NCBI RefSeq assembly: GCF_000092065.1
Contig: NC_009355.1
Coordinates: 744,001-808,000, forward strand
Direction of reading: 5' to 3'
Length of the DNA: 64,000 nt
Origin: Ostreococcus lucimarinus CCE9901
Lineage: Eukaryota > Chlorophyta > Mamiellophyceae > Mamiellales > Bathycoccaceae
This document shows, piece after piece, positions 30,105 to 39,407 of this stretch (within the stretch, counting starts at the first letter, position 1; the number at the start of each line of letters is the position of its first letter). The notes under the pieces were generated by a model that saw only the letters and a program-made list of their open reading frames with translations, ran no database searches and was not told the origin of the DNA. Position numbers and translations under genes: made by a program.

Positions 30105-32030
30105 ATGGCGATGGCGCCCGCGCGCGCGGCGACGCGCGGCGCGACGACGATGCGGCGAAACGCGACGCTCGGCGGAGGACGAACGATGGGACGCGCGATG
30201 GTCGTCGCGGGACGCGACGCGGGACGACGACGCGCGGTGGGGACGCGCGCGGTGCAGACGCCGATGAAACCGGCGGAGGAACGCGAGTCCACGGAAGAAG
30301 CGGCGCCGTTCGAGAGGGAGTATAAGGATTACGCGACGGGATACGCGTCGGTGCCGGGGCTGGCGTACGAAAACATGGGTTGGGTGACCGAGGTGGAGGG
30401 CGAGATCCCGAAGGAGATGGTCGGGACGCTGCTGCGCAACGGGCCGGCGATGTACGAGAGAGATGGGTTCGTGAAGAGTTATCTCGATGGGGACGGTATG
30501 GTGACGTCGATCGCGATCAAGGATGGGAAGGCGTACTTTCGGAACAAGTTCGTGCGCACGGAGCACTTCGATAAGGAGGAGGAACTCGGGAAGTATACCG
30601 AACCGAGCATCTTCACCGCGAGCGATCCGAGAAAGCCTGCGTTCTTTTATAGATTGTTTAACGATATTTTGGGGGGGGATCTCTCGCGTAAGCAAAACGG
30701 GGCGTACAACGTGTTGAACTGGGGCGATTCGCTCGTCGCCGTGGATTACAAAAAACCGTACGCGTTGAACCCGGATACTTTGGAAACTATCGGTCACGGT
30801 GCGTGCGATTTGTCTTCCGTCATGCACACGTCTCACTACCGCACTGTCACCGAGCCCGATGGTAGCCGTCGTTGCGTGGCGTTCTTGAATGAAGTCGACT
30901 GGCGCGCCAACGCTGGCGTCGGGACTACGAAAGCCGTCTTCTATGAGTTTGACGAACAAGGCAAGGAAGTGTCTCGTCGTGCGTACGACTACCCGGCTTC
31001 ATACGTGCACGATTTGGTCGTCACCGAAAACTACTACATCTTGTTCGATTGCCCGATCAAGATAGATTTCCCGGCCGTCTTCACAAAGTACATCTTTGAA
31101 AGATCGTGCTTGTCCGAGCTCATCTGCGAAGACACCGAACGACGCCCATTATTCCGTATTTTCCCGCGCCGTGGTGATTCGAGAGAAGTTCAAACCGCTC
31201 CGGCCGATTATTGGTGCTACGCCTACCACCATGTGAACGGTTTTGAAGATAAGGATGGCAACGTCGTCTTCGACACGTGTACTTGGGATAAGTTCACGTT
31301 GTACTTTACCGATATTTGCAACCCGAACGGTAAGGACAACTACCCGCGTATGAAGTTGAGCCGATTCTTGATTGATATGAAGAAGCTCGAAGCCAAGCAC
31401 ACTGAGTTAAGCGACGTTCCGTGCGAGCTCCCGATTACTAGCTGGGACTACACTGGGGCGCCGTATGAGCACATGTACCTCAGCACCTCCGTCGGTCGAA
31501 CCGCAGAAGGTGTCAACGGCCCGATGCAGGCGCTCACCAAGGCGTCGCTCAAATCTGATGGTGATAAGCTCTACTACGAGGAACAGTGGGTGCCGGGTGA
31601 CAGAAAGTTCGCCATGGAGCCCTTCTTCGTGCCACGGCCTGGAGGCACGGCGGAGGACGATGGTTGGGTCGTCGCGCTCGTCCACGATGCTGCGTACGAT
31701 AAGAGTACGTTCGGTGGTCGTGGTACCGAGATGGTGATCATTGATGCTCAAAAGTTCTCCGAAGGTCCGGTCGCGCGACTTCGCTTGCCCACGTACGTGC
31801 CGTTCGGCGTGCACGGTTCGTGGAGCCCGAAGTACGTCGCGGGTCCGCCCAAGGAAGACGAGCTTGCGAGATTAGCTGAGATGCGCGCGAGAAACGACGG
31901 CAAGGCCATCAGTCTCGGCGCGAGTGCGGCAGAACCGGTGATTCACAACACGCCGACGCCGCAGGCGATCGGTCTGACCGTCGCCGGTATCGCCCTCGGC
32001 ATCACCGCGTTCAGCACGATTCTTCAATAA
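30105..32030 (+). CDS. carotenoid cleavage dioxygenase family protein with C-terminal membrane tail
   Basis: A 641-residue protein of the RPE65/CCD/lignostilbene-dioxygenase family, which uses Fe(II) and O2 to cleave polyene double bonds. The N-terminal 55 residues look like a plastid transit peptide. The family start GTLLRNGPAMYERDG and DGDGMV are clear. The four iron-ligand His blocks are MHTSHYRT near 238, YVHDLVVTENYY near 300, YAYHHVNGFED near 371 and PFGVHGSWSPKYV near 569. A hydrophobic tail at 620-641 (AIGLTVAGIALGITAF) may anchor it in a membrane. The substrate cannot be read from sequence; retinoid/apocarotenoid or strigolactone-type roles are all possible. Codon use is less GC-extreme in the second half. 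Confidence 0.9.
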   Translation: MAMAPARAATRGATTMRRNATLGGGRTMGRAMVVAGRDAGRRRAVGTRAVQTPMKPAEERESTEEAAPFEREYKDYATGYASVPGLAYENMGWVTEVEGEIPKEMVGTLLRNGPAMYERDGFVKSYLDGDGMVTSIAIKDGKAYFRNKFVRTEHFDKEEELGKYTEPSIFTASDPRKPAFFYRLFNDILGGDLSRKQNGAYNVLNWGDSLVAVDYKKPYALNPDTLETIGHGACDLSSVMHTSHYRTVTEPDGSRRCVAFLNEVDWRANAGVGTTKAVFYEFDEQGKEVSRRAYDYPASYVHDLVVTENYYILFDCPIKIDFPAVFTKYIFERSCLSELICEDTERRPLFRIFPRRGDSREVQTAPADYWCYAYHHVNGFEDKDGNVVFDTCTWDKFTLYFTDICNPNGKDNYPRMKLSRFLIDMKKLEAKHTELSDVPCELPITSWDYTGAPYEHMYLSTSVGRTAEGVNGPMQALTKASLKSDGDKLYYEEQWVPGDRKFAMEPFFVPRPGGTAEDDGWVVALVHDAAYDKSTFGGRGTEMVIIDAQKFSEGPVARLRLPTYVPFGVHGSWSPKYVAGPPKEDELARLAEMRARNDGKAISLGASAAEPVIHNTPTPQAIGLTVAGIALGITAFSTILQ

Positions 32031-32139
32031 GTCGATTCGTGTCGACAAGCAAAAACTTATTACTCGTCGTACCTTAGTAGCAAGCAAGATGCAAACGTAT
32101 ATGTAGAACTATTCAAGAACAAACCATCTAAATCTTTTG

Positions 32140-32144
32140 TTACA
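32140..32144 (-). terminator. TGTAA poly(A)-type signal of the tyrosine aminotransferase gene
   Basis: TTACA on the plus strand (TGTAA on minus), about 12 nt past the stop at 32156. Assignment by position. Confidence 0.4.
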
Positions 32145-32155
32145 AGAGCGCCACC

Positions 32156-33610
32156 TCATCTACTCCTCGCCTTGAGCAGGTCCTCGTCTGAATCGACAAA
32201 TTTGATATTTGTCTTCAACTCGCTAATGTGTAAATTGGACAACGCGTCCAGTTCGTTCGGTGAATCCGTGAGCGCGCGTTCGACACTGTAACGTTCACAA
32301 AACGTCTCAATGCGATCCCACGCGTTCTGCAATTCGTCATCTGGAACTGTAATCACTAGACGTAAGTATCCGGGCGCGTGAAAGCACGTGCCCGGCAACA
32401 CGAGTACTGATTCCTCCGCAAGCAGGCGCTTGGCGAAGGTGACATCAGTGAAAAACCCATTTGCGTCCTTGAACGCATCACCATTCATTTTCAACAGCAC
32501 ATACATCGCTCCTTGAGGTTCACAAGGAACAGTCAAACCACGAACTCGCGCACAGCGTTCGACGCAGCGCTGGCTTGCGCGACGCAAGACGCCGAGCGTA
32601 GCCTTTAGCCACTCCGTCTCGTTGGCTTTGAAAATTCCCGGAATCGCGGCTTGGATCGGCGTCGGCGGACCTAACGACACCTGACACAAGTTGTTAATCG
32701 CAAGCTGCACGCCTGCAGTCTGTAGAATATGATCGTAGTCGTGAAGGACAAGCCAACCAATGCGCCATCCGGGCGCGAGCCAGCGCTTGCTCAACGCACT
32801 CACCACCATGACGGGAACTCTACCACTAAAAGCTGCGATCGACAGAAACGGCCTGTCTTCATCGAAAGCGACGTCTTCGTACACTTCATCGGCGATGATT
32901 GGCAAGCGCAACTCGTGGCAAGTCTCGCAAATTTCTCGCAGGTGACCTTCACTAAACACCGCGCCGCAAGGATTGCTCGGGTTATTCACGACGATCGCCA
33001 CCGTGTTTTCGTCCCGAAGCCTGCGAACATCGTCAATCTTGACTTCCCATCCATTTTCGTCGTCTAAATCATAAAACTTGTATCCCAAACCGTGCCTATG
33101 ACACAAAGTTTCATACAACGGAAAACCGGGCCTCGGCAGTAAAATGTTTGCTCCCTCCACCGCCATCGCCGCGAACGAGTGTGAGAGCGCCTCGGAGCAA
33201 CCAACTGTCATGAAAACGTCCTCTGTTCTCAACGGTGGACGATCGGGTAACGAATACCGCATCGCCACCGCCGCCCGCGCGGTCGCCGAACCCGCGCTCG
33301 CCGTGTACCCGTTGTGCGCGCTCGTCGAGAACGCCCCAGCCACCTCATCCATCGCCGTCTTCGGCGGCAAAAGGTGTCCAAACACCGTCGGATCTCCTTG
33401 CGCGAGCGATATCAGCCTCTTCTCGGGATTCGCCAACCCGACCATCTCGTCCACGATTCGCCGAATGGGATTACACAGCTCCTTCAGCGCGCTCGCTCGA
33501 ACGTTCCACCCGTCTCTGTGATAGCCATCGACGCTTCGTCGTCGCTCGACCGTCATCGACCGACGTCCCGTGGACGCCTTCCCCTCGAGCTCGTGCGCGC
33601 TGGCGGTCAT
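32156..33610 (-). CDS. TAT: tyrosine aminotransferase
   Basis: A 484-residue class I PLP aminotransferase. TAT signatures are NPIRRIVDEM, LISLAQGDPTVFGHLLPP, NGYTASAGSATAR, SEALSHSFAAMAVEGANILLPRPG, NNPSNPCGAVFS, IADEVYED, and the PLP lysine in SALSKRWLAPGWRIGW near 273. It converts tyrosine to 4-hydroxyphenylpyruvate, the entry to tocopherol and plastoquinone synthesis in plants. The open frame continues upstream to a GTG at 33820 with Arg-rich, transit-like sequence, so a 5' exon or a longer targeting peptide is possible; ATG 33610 is the first clear start. It converges on the carotenoid oxygenase. Confidence 0.92.
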   Translation of the reverse strand: MTASAHELEGKASTGRRSMTVERRRSVDGYHRDGWNVRASALKELCNPIRRIVDEMVGLANPEKRLISLAQGDPTVFGHLLPPKTAMDEVAGAFSTSAHNGYTASAGSATARAAVAMRYSLPDRPPLRTEDVFMTVGCSEALSHSFAAMAVEGANILLPRPGFPLYETLCHRHGLGYKFYDLDDENGWEVKIDDVRRLRDENTVAIVVNNPSNPCGAVFSEGHLREICETCHELRLPIIADEVYEDVAFDEDRPFLSIAAFSGRVPVMVVSALSKRWLAPGWRIGWLVLHDYDHILQTAGVQLAINNLCQVSLGPPTPIQAAIPGIFKANETEWLKATLGVLRRASQRCVERCARVRGLTVPCEPQGAMYVLLKMNGDAFKDANGFFTDVTFAKRLLAEESVLVLPGTCFHAPGYLRLVITVPDDELQNAWDRIETFCERYSVERALTDSPNELDALSNLHISELKTNIKFVDSDEDLLKARSR

Positions 33611-33933
33611 GACGCTTCGCGCGTTCGCAGCGCTATTTCGGGCGAGCCGCCGGTCGTCGTCGAACGCGACGCCGCGCCGCGCGTTCGGCGCGCGCGTTCG
33701 ATGCGAGCGCGCGGGAAAGCGGTCTACTGCTTTCGCCTCGCGCGTCGTTCGCGTCGCGCGCGGTGGTGCGCGCGCAAGAGGCGCGTTTTGACGGCTGATG
33801 GGCGTAAGGGACGACGTCACCTCGATAAGGCGTTCAGGCGTTTGCCTCGAAAACGCCGACCGCGCCTCGAACGTGTACCTAAATGCATCTTCTATGACAC
33901 GCGAGAACTAAATCTAAGAACTAAGATGGAATG

Positions 33934-34896
33934 CTAAAGTTTCGAGCGCGCGCGGATGACGTCGTCACCGCGCGCGGCGTCGAAGAAATCGAGCGCCGAG
34001 CGCGCCACGTCTCGAGGAATTTCCATCGGCGCCAAGTGGCCGTTATCCGGAAATTCAATCAGACGACCGTCGCGCACGGCGGCCGCGATCGCGGGAGCGA
34101 TGACCGCGGAATATATGGGCGACGCCCCGTCGGGCGTCGTCGACCTTCCTCGCGCGATGGCGACCGGGCACGCTATACTTTTCAACTCTCCGAACGCCGT
34201 CGTCTCCTTATCGCCCGCTCGATAGATACCAATCTCTGTCTCCGTCGAGCACGCCAACCGCACGCCGCCATCATCGTCCGGAACAAAACCGCCTTTATTC
34301 ACGTACGCGTCCAGCGCGTCTTCGCTCCAGGCGCTCATCGGCGGCTTGCTCTTATACGCGTTCAACGCCTCGGCCGCGTTCGCGAATCTCGCCCTTCGCC
34401 TCGACGCGCTCTTCACCATGTACGCCGTGCTCGCCATCAGCGGTGATCCCGGCGAGACGTCCAGCGTCGGCACATCGCTCGAAGAAACCACAAAAATCGG
34501 TTCGAACGCGTAAATCGCGCGAAACGTCCCGGGTCTGCGCGCCTCGCACATCAACAACGCGTGTCCGCCGCACGAGTGCCCGAACGCCGCGCATCGGTGC
34601 AACCCGAGCGCGGTGACCACCGCCGCGCAATCGTCCGCGAGCGCACCCCACGTCAGCGCATCGACGCTCACGGCGTCGCTCGCGCCGTGCCCGCGGAAAT
34701 CGAGCGCGTAGCACGCGTAGCCGCGGTCGCAGAGCGCGCGCGCGAGCGGCTCGAAGACACCGCCGTGAAAGCCGTTCGCGTGCGCGAGCACCACCTTGGG
34801 GGCGCGCTCGCGCGCGACGTCGCGCGAGAGCGCGCGCGGGAGGTACTCGCGCACGTGCACGCCCGCGCCGTCGGCGGACGTCACGCGCGACGACAT
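33934..34896 (-). CDS. alpha/beta hydrolase of unknown substrate
   Basis: A 320-residue alpha/beta hydrolase. KVVLAHANGFHGGVFEPLARAL is the oxyanion region, YALDFRGHGASD the strand-5 loop, and GHSCGGHALLMCEARRPG the nucleophile elbow (Ser near 108). PDNGHLAPMEIPRDVA carries the catalytic His. The substrate is unknown; epoxide hydrolase, esterase or haloalkane dehalogenase-like roles are all compatible with HANG and GHS motifs. No signal peptide. The divergent thymidine kinase gene starts 285 bp away. Confidence 0.82.
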   Translation of the reverse strand: MSSRVTSADGAGVHVREYLPRALSRDVARERAPKVVLAHANGFHGGVFEPLARALCDRGYACYALDFRGHGASDAVSVDALTWGALADDCAAVVTALGLHRCAAFGHSCGGHALLMCEARRPGTFRAIYAFEPIFVVSSSDVPTLDVSPGSPLMASTAYMVKSASRRRARFANAAEALNAYKSKPPMSAWSEDALDAYVNKGGFVPDDDGGVRLACSTETEIGIYRAGDKETTAFGELKSIACPVAIARGRSTTPDGASPIYSAVIAPAIAAAVRDGRLIEFPDNGHLAPMEIPRDVARSALDFFDAARGDDVIRARSKL

Positions 34897-35181
34897 CTGC
34901 GGCGCCGTGCGGTTGGCGTCACGTATAAAGGCACATAAAACCCCATCATTTCAAGGGGACCGAAGTGGTCGTTTGAAATCGAAGCGCTTCGCGCGCGCGC
35001 CGCACTCACCGACGCGACGCGGTCGTGCTTCGCGCGCGCGCACGCGCTCCCAAACTTCTTTCGCGCGCGTGCGTTCGTCGCGCTCGGCGCGCGAGGCGCG
35101 GGACGCGACGAGACGCGACGAGACGCGTCGTGAAAATTTGAATTCGAGACGCCGCGCGGGACGCCGCGGCTCACGCGCGCG

Positions 35182-36081
35182 ATGACGCTGTCGCGCATCG
35201 ATGAGACGGCGACCCAGCGCGTGGGGTCGCTGGAAGTCATTTTCGGCCCGATGTTCAGCGGGAAGTCCACGGAACTGCAGCGACGATTGCGCAGGCACAC
35301 GATGGCGAGTCGACGCGTGCTCGTGGTGAAGTACGCGGGAGATAACAGATACGACGACGCGGTCGGGACGACGACGGCGGCGGTGACGCACGATTTGGCG
35401 ACGATGCCGGCGCTGCCGACGAAAGATTTGAGGAATATCGATAACGTGGCGCACAATTACGACGTGATCGGAATCGACGAGGGACAGTTTTTCGACGACG
35501 TCGCCGCGTTTTGCGAAAAGTGGGCGCACGCGGGTAAGACTGTCATTGTCGCGGCGCTCGACGCGACGTTTCAGCGCAAGCCGTTCAATTCGGTGCTTCA
35601 ACTGGTGCCGTTGGCAGAAAATGTGACCAAGTTGACGGCGGTGTGCACGGATTGCGCGGCGGATGCCGCTTTCACGGCGCGCACGACAAAGGAGACGAGC
35701 GTCGAACTCATCGGCGGGGCGTCGCAGTACAAGGCGGTGTGCCGGGCGTGTTACGGTAAGTACGCGGCCGAGGCGCACGAAAACGGTGCAACGGAGGCTG
35801 CTGCGACGACGACAGTGACGCCGCTTGCGAAACGCGTGGCGGATCGCATGAGCGAACTTAGCTTGAAAACGCCCGCACCGACGGATGGCTCGTTCACTTT
35901 CGCCACGCCAGCGACGCCCAATCTGGGACGCGCGACGAGTCAAAAAGTCGAAAATGTGGACGGGTCGGTGTTAAAGAGCGCCAAGAAGTCGCGAGGCTTC
36001 GGCGGGCCGGGACGCTCGCCGTTAAACGACTTCATCACCGGCGCTGGTTTCCATCGTTCGCCGCTCAGCACTCTGAGGTAG
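35182..36081 (+). CDS. TK: thymidine kinase (TK1 type)
   Basis: A 299-residue type II thymidine kinase that phosphorylates thymidine in the salvage pathway. Landmarks are the P-loop GPMFSGKST near 22-30, the lasso-side VIGIDEGQFFDD near 98, FQRKPFNSVLQL, the zinc-ligand pairs CTDCAADAAFT and CRACYGKY, and VELIGGASQYKAVC near the active site. Residues 205-299 extend beyond the usual fold and hold several Ser/Thr-Pro sites (TPAP, TPNL, RSPLND, RSPLST), possible CDK targets. A TTTCGCGC at 35059-35066 fits the E2F consensus, as expected for an S-phase gene, but such words are common in this DNA. Confidence 0.94.
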   Translation: MTLSRIDETATQRVGSLEVIFGPMFSGKSTELQRRLRRHTMASRRVLVVKYAGDNRYDDAVGTTTAAVTHDLATMPALPTKDLRNIDNVAHNYDVIGIDEGQFFDDVAAFCEKWAHAGKTVIVAALDATFQRKPFNSVLQLVPLAENVTKLTAVCTDCAADAAFTARTTKETSVELIGGASQYKAVCRACYGKYAAEAHENGATEAAATTTVTPLAKRVADRMSELSLKTPAPTDGSFTFATPATPNLGRATSQKVENVDGSVLKSAKKSRGFGGPGRSPLNDFITGAGFHRSPLSTLR

Positions 36082-36193
36082 TCTGCGCGCGACGACGATG
36101 GTTTATTAGACTTAAATCCCGCCTCGCGCTGTAAAGTACGCGAGTAGCAAGTTTGTAGAACGCTATTAGTCTCTCATCACACTCTCGTCACAA

Positions 36194-38119
36194 CTAGTTT
36201 CTAAAACGATCCCCGAGCCCACCCCCGGCGCGCTTCAACATTTCTTCGGGTTTCAACTGCCCAGGCTTCTTCAGCTTGAGATCGGTGTCACGGTCGAACG
36301 GTCGATACTCCCAGTTCGTACCATCGTTCGGATCGTCCCTCTTCTTATCCCTGTCCTTTTCCTTTTTATCCTTCTTGTCCTTTTTTTCTCGCTTCGTAGA
36401 TTCACGTTGCCTCTCTTGGTGAATTTCCACTAACGATTTAGACCGTCGAGTCGCGTTGAACTCTTCGACTAAACGCTTCGTCTCTTCCTCCTTTGCCTTC
36501 GCCGCGGGCAATGCGTATTGCTGTTCTTGAGCTTGTAAAAATAGCTGTTTCTCGCGTTCAGCCGCTTGTTGTGGCGTGTCTGTCCACGCTGCTTCCATTT
36601 CAGCCGTGCGCGCAACCTTTTCTGTTTTGGAAAACGCCGTGACATTCGCCGTCGGGGGTCCTTGGTTCGGACGCTTCTCCGGGGGTAGGTGCGTCATCCA
36701 CTCTTCTCTGGTGTTGCCGTCGTCTTTCGCCCCATCTAGCAACTCGTCGTCCCCGGGTAAGGGCGTACCCTTCATGCGGCGCCATGCCGCCTTTTCGCGC
36801 TCGCCGGCTAGCCACTGCTCAAACTCTTCGCGCTCGTTCGCCTCATTTCGCTTCGCATCCACAACTGCGCGTTGCGTTGGATCTGACAACGCGCTGTGCG
36901 CCTTTTTGATGGCGTCGAACGCATCCTTAGCGTCTTCGTGCGCGCACTTGTCCGGGTGCACCATGAGCGAAAGCTTCCAGTATTTCTTCTTGATAAAGCC
37001 TGCGGTATCTTCCGGAGAAACACCAAGTATGTCGTACGCATCGCCCCCGCGCCTCAGCGTACGCACAAGTCGCATGGCACACGCTTCCCGACTCTCATCA
37101 CTCGTACTCTCCATTTCGGCGACAAGTTCTGGAGGTGGCGGCCCGAATGTGACATCAAACGCTAAATCCGCCGCAGCGGCCTCAAGCATACTTTTCGGCG
37201 GCGCCATTGGTCCGAGAACACGCTTCGCCGACAAGTCCGTGTCAGCACCGCTCGTGACCGGCGGTGGGCGCGAGCTGGGACCGATGTCTGCGCTCGCTGA
37301 GGCCGGCGGCCTCTGCGTGGGACCCGGCGCAGAAGGTTTGGGCTCATCTCGCTCACTATCACTTTCGCGCTCGGCCATGAATGCGTGCGCTTCTTCGCCA
37401 GTCAAAACCTGTATTTCCGTCGACGGTTTCGCATTCGCGCGCTTCGCCGCTCTGGCCTCGTCCTTTTTCGCCTTCGCCGCGGCGACGACTTCGGGATCGA
37501 GTCCGAGCCAAGGCTCGCGAGCGCGCGACAGACTCGCCAACGCGTCCGGTGTCTCGTCGAAGACCGCACCGAATCTACTAGACAAACTCAAATCACCATC
37601 ACCGAGCGCCCACGCCCCGGTCTTGGACGATCTCACCAAGCACGCGTTATCAAAGAAATACTCCAAGTATTTCCGCACGCGCTCGTCGGCGACGCCCGCC
37701 GTGGCCACCCCTCGTCCACCATCCACCGCGCGCAGCAGCTCCCTAAAGCTCTCGCGTTCGCTCGGAAATTTCGCGAGCATGTGCCTCAACGCCTCCGCCG
37801 CGTCCCTTCCCCTCGATACTTGTTCCCGAACGCTTCGCCGCTCGTCCCGCTCGTCGCTCGACGACGCGCTCGACGACGTCCCGCTCGACGACGTCCCATC
37901 CCGTCGCCGCCGTTTCGTCCCTCGCTCCCGCTCGCGTTTCCTCTTTTTCTCCTTGCTCGTCTTCTTTCTCTTCTTCTTCTCCTTCTTCCGCCGTCGCCGT
38001 TCGTCGTCGTCGTCGTCGTCGCCGCCGCGAAGTTTCTCTCTTTGATGCGCCGCGTACGCCGCGTTCAGCGCTTGCACGCTCGTCAGCGCCGCGGACAGCT
38101 GCGGATGATTCCCCACCAT
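36194..38119 (-). CDS. J-domain/GPALPP (DUF3752) fusion protein
   Basis: A 641-residue nuclear-looking protein. Residues 20-90 are Lys/Arg/Ser-rich (KKEKKKRKKTSKEKKRKRE). A J domain lies near 355-420 (DAYDILGVSPEDTAG, then LMVHPDKCAHEDAKDAFDAIKKAH, HPD intact). The C-terminal part matches GPALPP1/DUF3752: GPMAPP and FGPPPPE motifs, REEWMTHLPPEKRPNQGPP, WTDTPQQAAE, and RPFDRDTDLKLKKP near the end. J domains stimulate Hsp70 ATPase, and GPALPP proteins are little studied. ATG 38119 (MVGNHPQL) is chosen since upstream sequence overlaps the PLP-binding-protein promoter. Divergent to that gene by 96 bp. Confidence 0.87.
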   Translation of the reverse strand: MVGNHPQLSAALTSVQALNAAYAAHQREKLRGGDDDDDDERRRRKKEKKKRKKTSKEKKRKRERERGTKRRRRDGTSSSGTSSSASSSDERDERRSVREQVSRGRDAAEALRHMLAKFPSERESFRELLRAVDGGRGVATAGVADERVRKYLEYFFDNACLVRSSKTGAWALGDGDLSLSSRFGAVFDETPDALASLSRAREPWLGLDPEVVAAAKAKKDEARAAKRANAKPSTEIQVLTGEEAHAFMAERESDSERDEPKPSAPGPTQRPPASASADIGPSSRPPPVTSGADTDLSAKRVLGPMAPPKSMLEAAAADLAFDVTFGPPPPELVAEMESTSDESREACAMRLVRTLRRGGDAYDILGVSPEDTAGFIKKKYWKLSLMVHPDKCAHEDAKDAFDAIKKAHSALSDPTQRAVVDAKRNEANEREEFEQWLAGEREKAAWRRMKGTPLPGDDELLDGAKDDGNTREEWMTHLPPEKRPNQGPPTANVTAFSKTEKVARTAEMEAAWTDTPQQAAEREKQLFLQAQEQQYALPAAKAKEEETKRLVEEFNATRRSKSLVEIHQERQRESTKREKKDKKDKKEKDRDKKRDDPNDGTNWEYRPFDRDTDLKLKKPGQLKPEEMLKRAGGGLGDRFRN

Positions 38120-38215
38120 CGCGCGCGTGCGTTCGCGCGCGCGCGCGTCGCGCAGTACCGCCGGCGTCGGCGAATCGCGCGCGTCGCGCGGCATTCGTCG
38201 TCGCGCCCGAGCGCC

Positions 38216-38935
38216 ATGGTCATGGCGTCGCAAACCGCGCGTCAACTCAGCGACGTCGTCGCGCGCGTCGCCAGCGCCGCGGCGAAGGCGAACCGCGCGC
38301 AGGGCGCCGTGCGCTTGGTCGCGGTGAGCAAAACGAAACCCGTGGAACAGCTCAAGGAGTGCTACGACGCGGGACATCGCGACTTCGGTGAAAACTACGT
38401 GCAAGAGATGATCGAAAAAGTGCCGCGCATGCCCGAAGACACGCGCTGGCACTTCATCGGACACCTGCAGAGCAATAAATGTAAGGCCCTGCTCGAGGCG
38501 TGCCCGCGGCTGGCGATGCTGGAGACGGTGGACAGCGCGAAGCTGGCGAATAAGCTGAACGCGGCGGTGCCGGAGGGGCGCGTCGACGCGCTGCGAGTGC
38601 TGGTGCAGGTGAATACGAGCGGGGAAGCGTCGAAACACGGCGTCGAACCGGGTGATTGCGTGACGCTGGCGAAACACATCGTGAGCGAGTGCCCGCGGTT
38701 GAAGTTTGCGGGATTGATGACGATCGGGATGCCGGATTACACGAGCAAGCCGGAAAATTTCGAGACGCTGCGCAAGTGCCGGGAAGAGGTGTGCGCGGCG
38801 CTCGGGATGAGCGAGAGCGAGTGTGAGTTGAGCATGGGGATGAGCGGGGATTTCGAAGCGGCGATAGCGATGGGGAGCACGAACGTGCGCGTGGGGAGCA
38901 CGATCTTCGGTGCGCGGGATTACTCTAAGAAATAG
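38216..38935 (+). CDS. PLPBP: pyridoxal-phosphate homeostasis protein (YggS/PLPBP)
   Basis: A 239-residue alanine-racemase-fold protein that binds and buffers PLP. VRLVAVSKTKPVEQL carries the PLP-binding Lys, followed by FGENYVQE, WHFIGHLQSNK, VLVQVNTSGEASKHG, FAGLMTIG and the phosphate-binding LSMGMSGDFEAAIAMGSTNVR (all family blocks). No targeting peptide is obvious, so it is probably cytosolic. The start is the ATG at 38216 or three codons on at the next Met; the long upstream frame is antisense to the J-domain gene. Confidence 0.95.
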   Translation: MVMASQTARQLSDVVARVASAAAKANRAQGAVRLVAVSKTKPVEQLKECYDAGHRDFGENYVQEMIEKVPRMPEDTRWHFIGHLQSNKCKALLEACPRLAMLETVDSAKLANKLNAAVPEGRVDALRVLVQVNTSGEASKHGVEPGDCVTLAKHIVSECPRLKFAGLMTIGMPDYTSKPENFETLRKCREEVCAALGMSESECELSMGMSGDFEAAIAMGSTNVRVGSTIFGARDYSKK

Positions 38936-39047
38936 TCGCGACGCTCTCGCGCGCGCTTTTTAATTCTTCGCTTGCATTCTTTTTACGTTGTTCGCCGCAC
39001 TTCCAGCCTCGGCGACGCGCGCGCGGAGGTCGGCGCGCGCGCGCGCG

Positions 39048-39254
39048 ATGGCTGGTAAGTCCAACGCTCCCATCGCGCTCGCGCTCGCCGCGTTCGCGAG
39101 CGCGACGTTCGCGTTCCCGCTGTGGTACTGCTACGCCCCGAGCAAACCGATGTGGACGCAGGACGAGAGTCTGAGCGTGGCGGCGGTGCGACGAGGGGCG
39201 TTCATGAACAGCGGATCGCGAGACGTCGGACTCGATCGAGGGAAACCGGCGTGA
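39048..39254 (+). CDS. tiny single-pass membrane protein
   Basis: A 68-residue protein. After six polar residues comes a hydrophobic span (APIALALAAFASATFAFPLWY), then a short soluble tail with RRGAFMNSGSRDVGLDRG. The motif RG.(F/Y)MNSGS.D.G.D is, as far as I recall, shared with small uncharacterised plant membrane proteins, so I take it as a real gene. An in-frame ATG at 38988 would add 20 Arg/Ala-rich residues. Function unknown; mitochondrial inner membrane is a guess from size and topology. Confidence 0.55.
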   Translation: MAGKSNAPIALALAAFASATFAFPLWYCYAPSKPMWTQDESLSVAAVRRGAFMNSGSRDVGLDRGKPA

Positions 39255-39407
39255 GCGTCGATGGACGGCGACAGGGTAAGGTACGGCGAGGTACGGCGAC
39301 AGGTGTAAAGTAGGCGAGAGGTGTAAAAACAAAAAAAATTGAAATCAACGACAACGGGTCTGTCTACTGTCCTAACGAAGAGATTCCGCGCGCATTCGAT
39401 CGCTCGG

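Noticed and set aside
29651-30292. Upstream in-frame extension of the lectin gene
   Set aside because: Arg-rich and overlapping the carotenoid oxygenase start; a clear signal peptide begins at 29650.
35059-35066. E2F-type site TTTCGCGC before thymidine kinase
   Set aside because: It fits the consensus and the gene, but GCGC-rich octamers are frequent here, so I did not list it as a feature.
36576-38045. Long (489-codon) plus-strand open frame over the J-domain gene
   Set aside because: It is Ser/Ala/Arg-rich without domains and exactly antisense to a well-supported gene. High GC with strong codon bias suppresses stop codons in the opposite strand.
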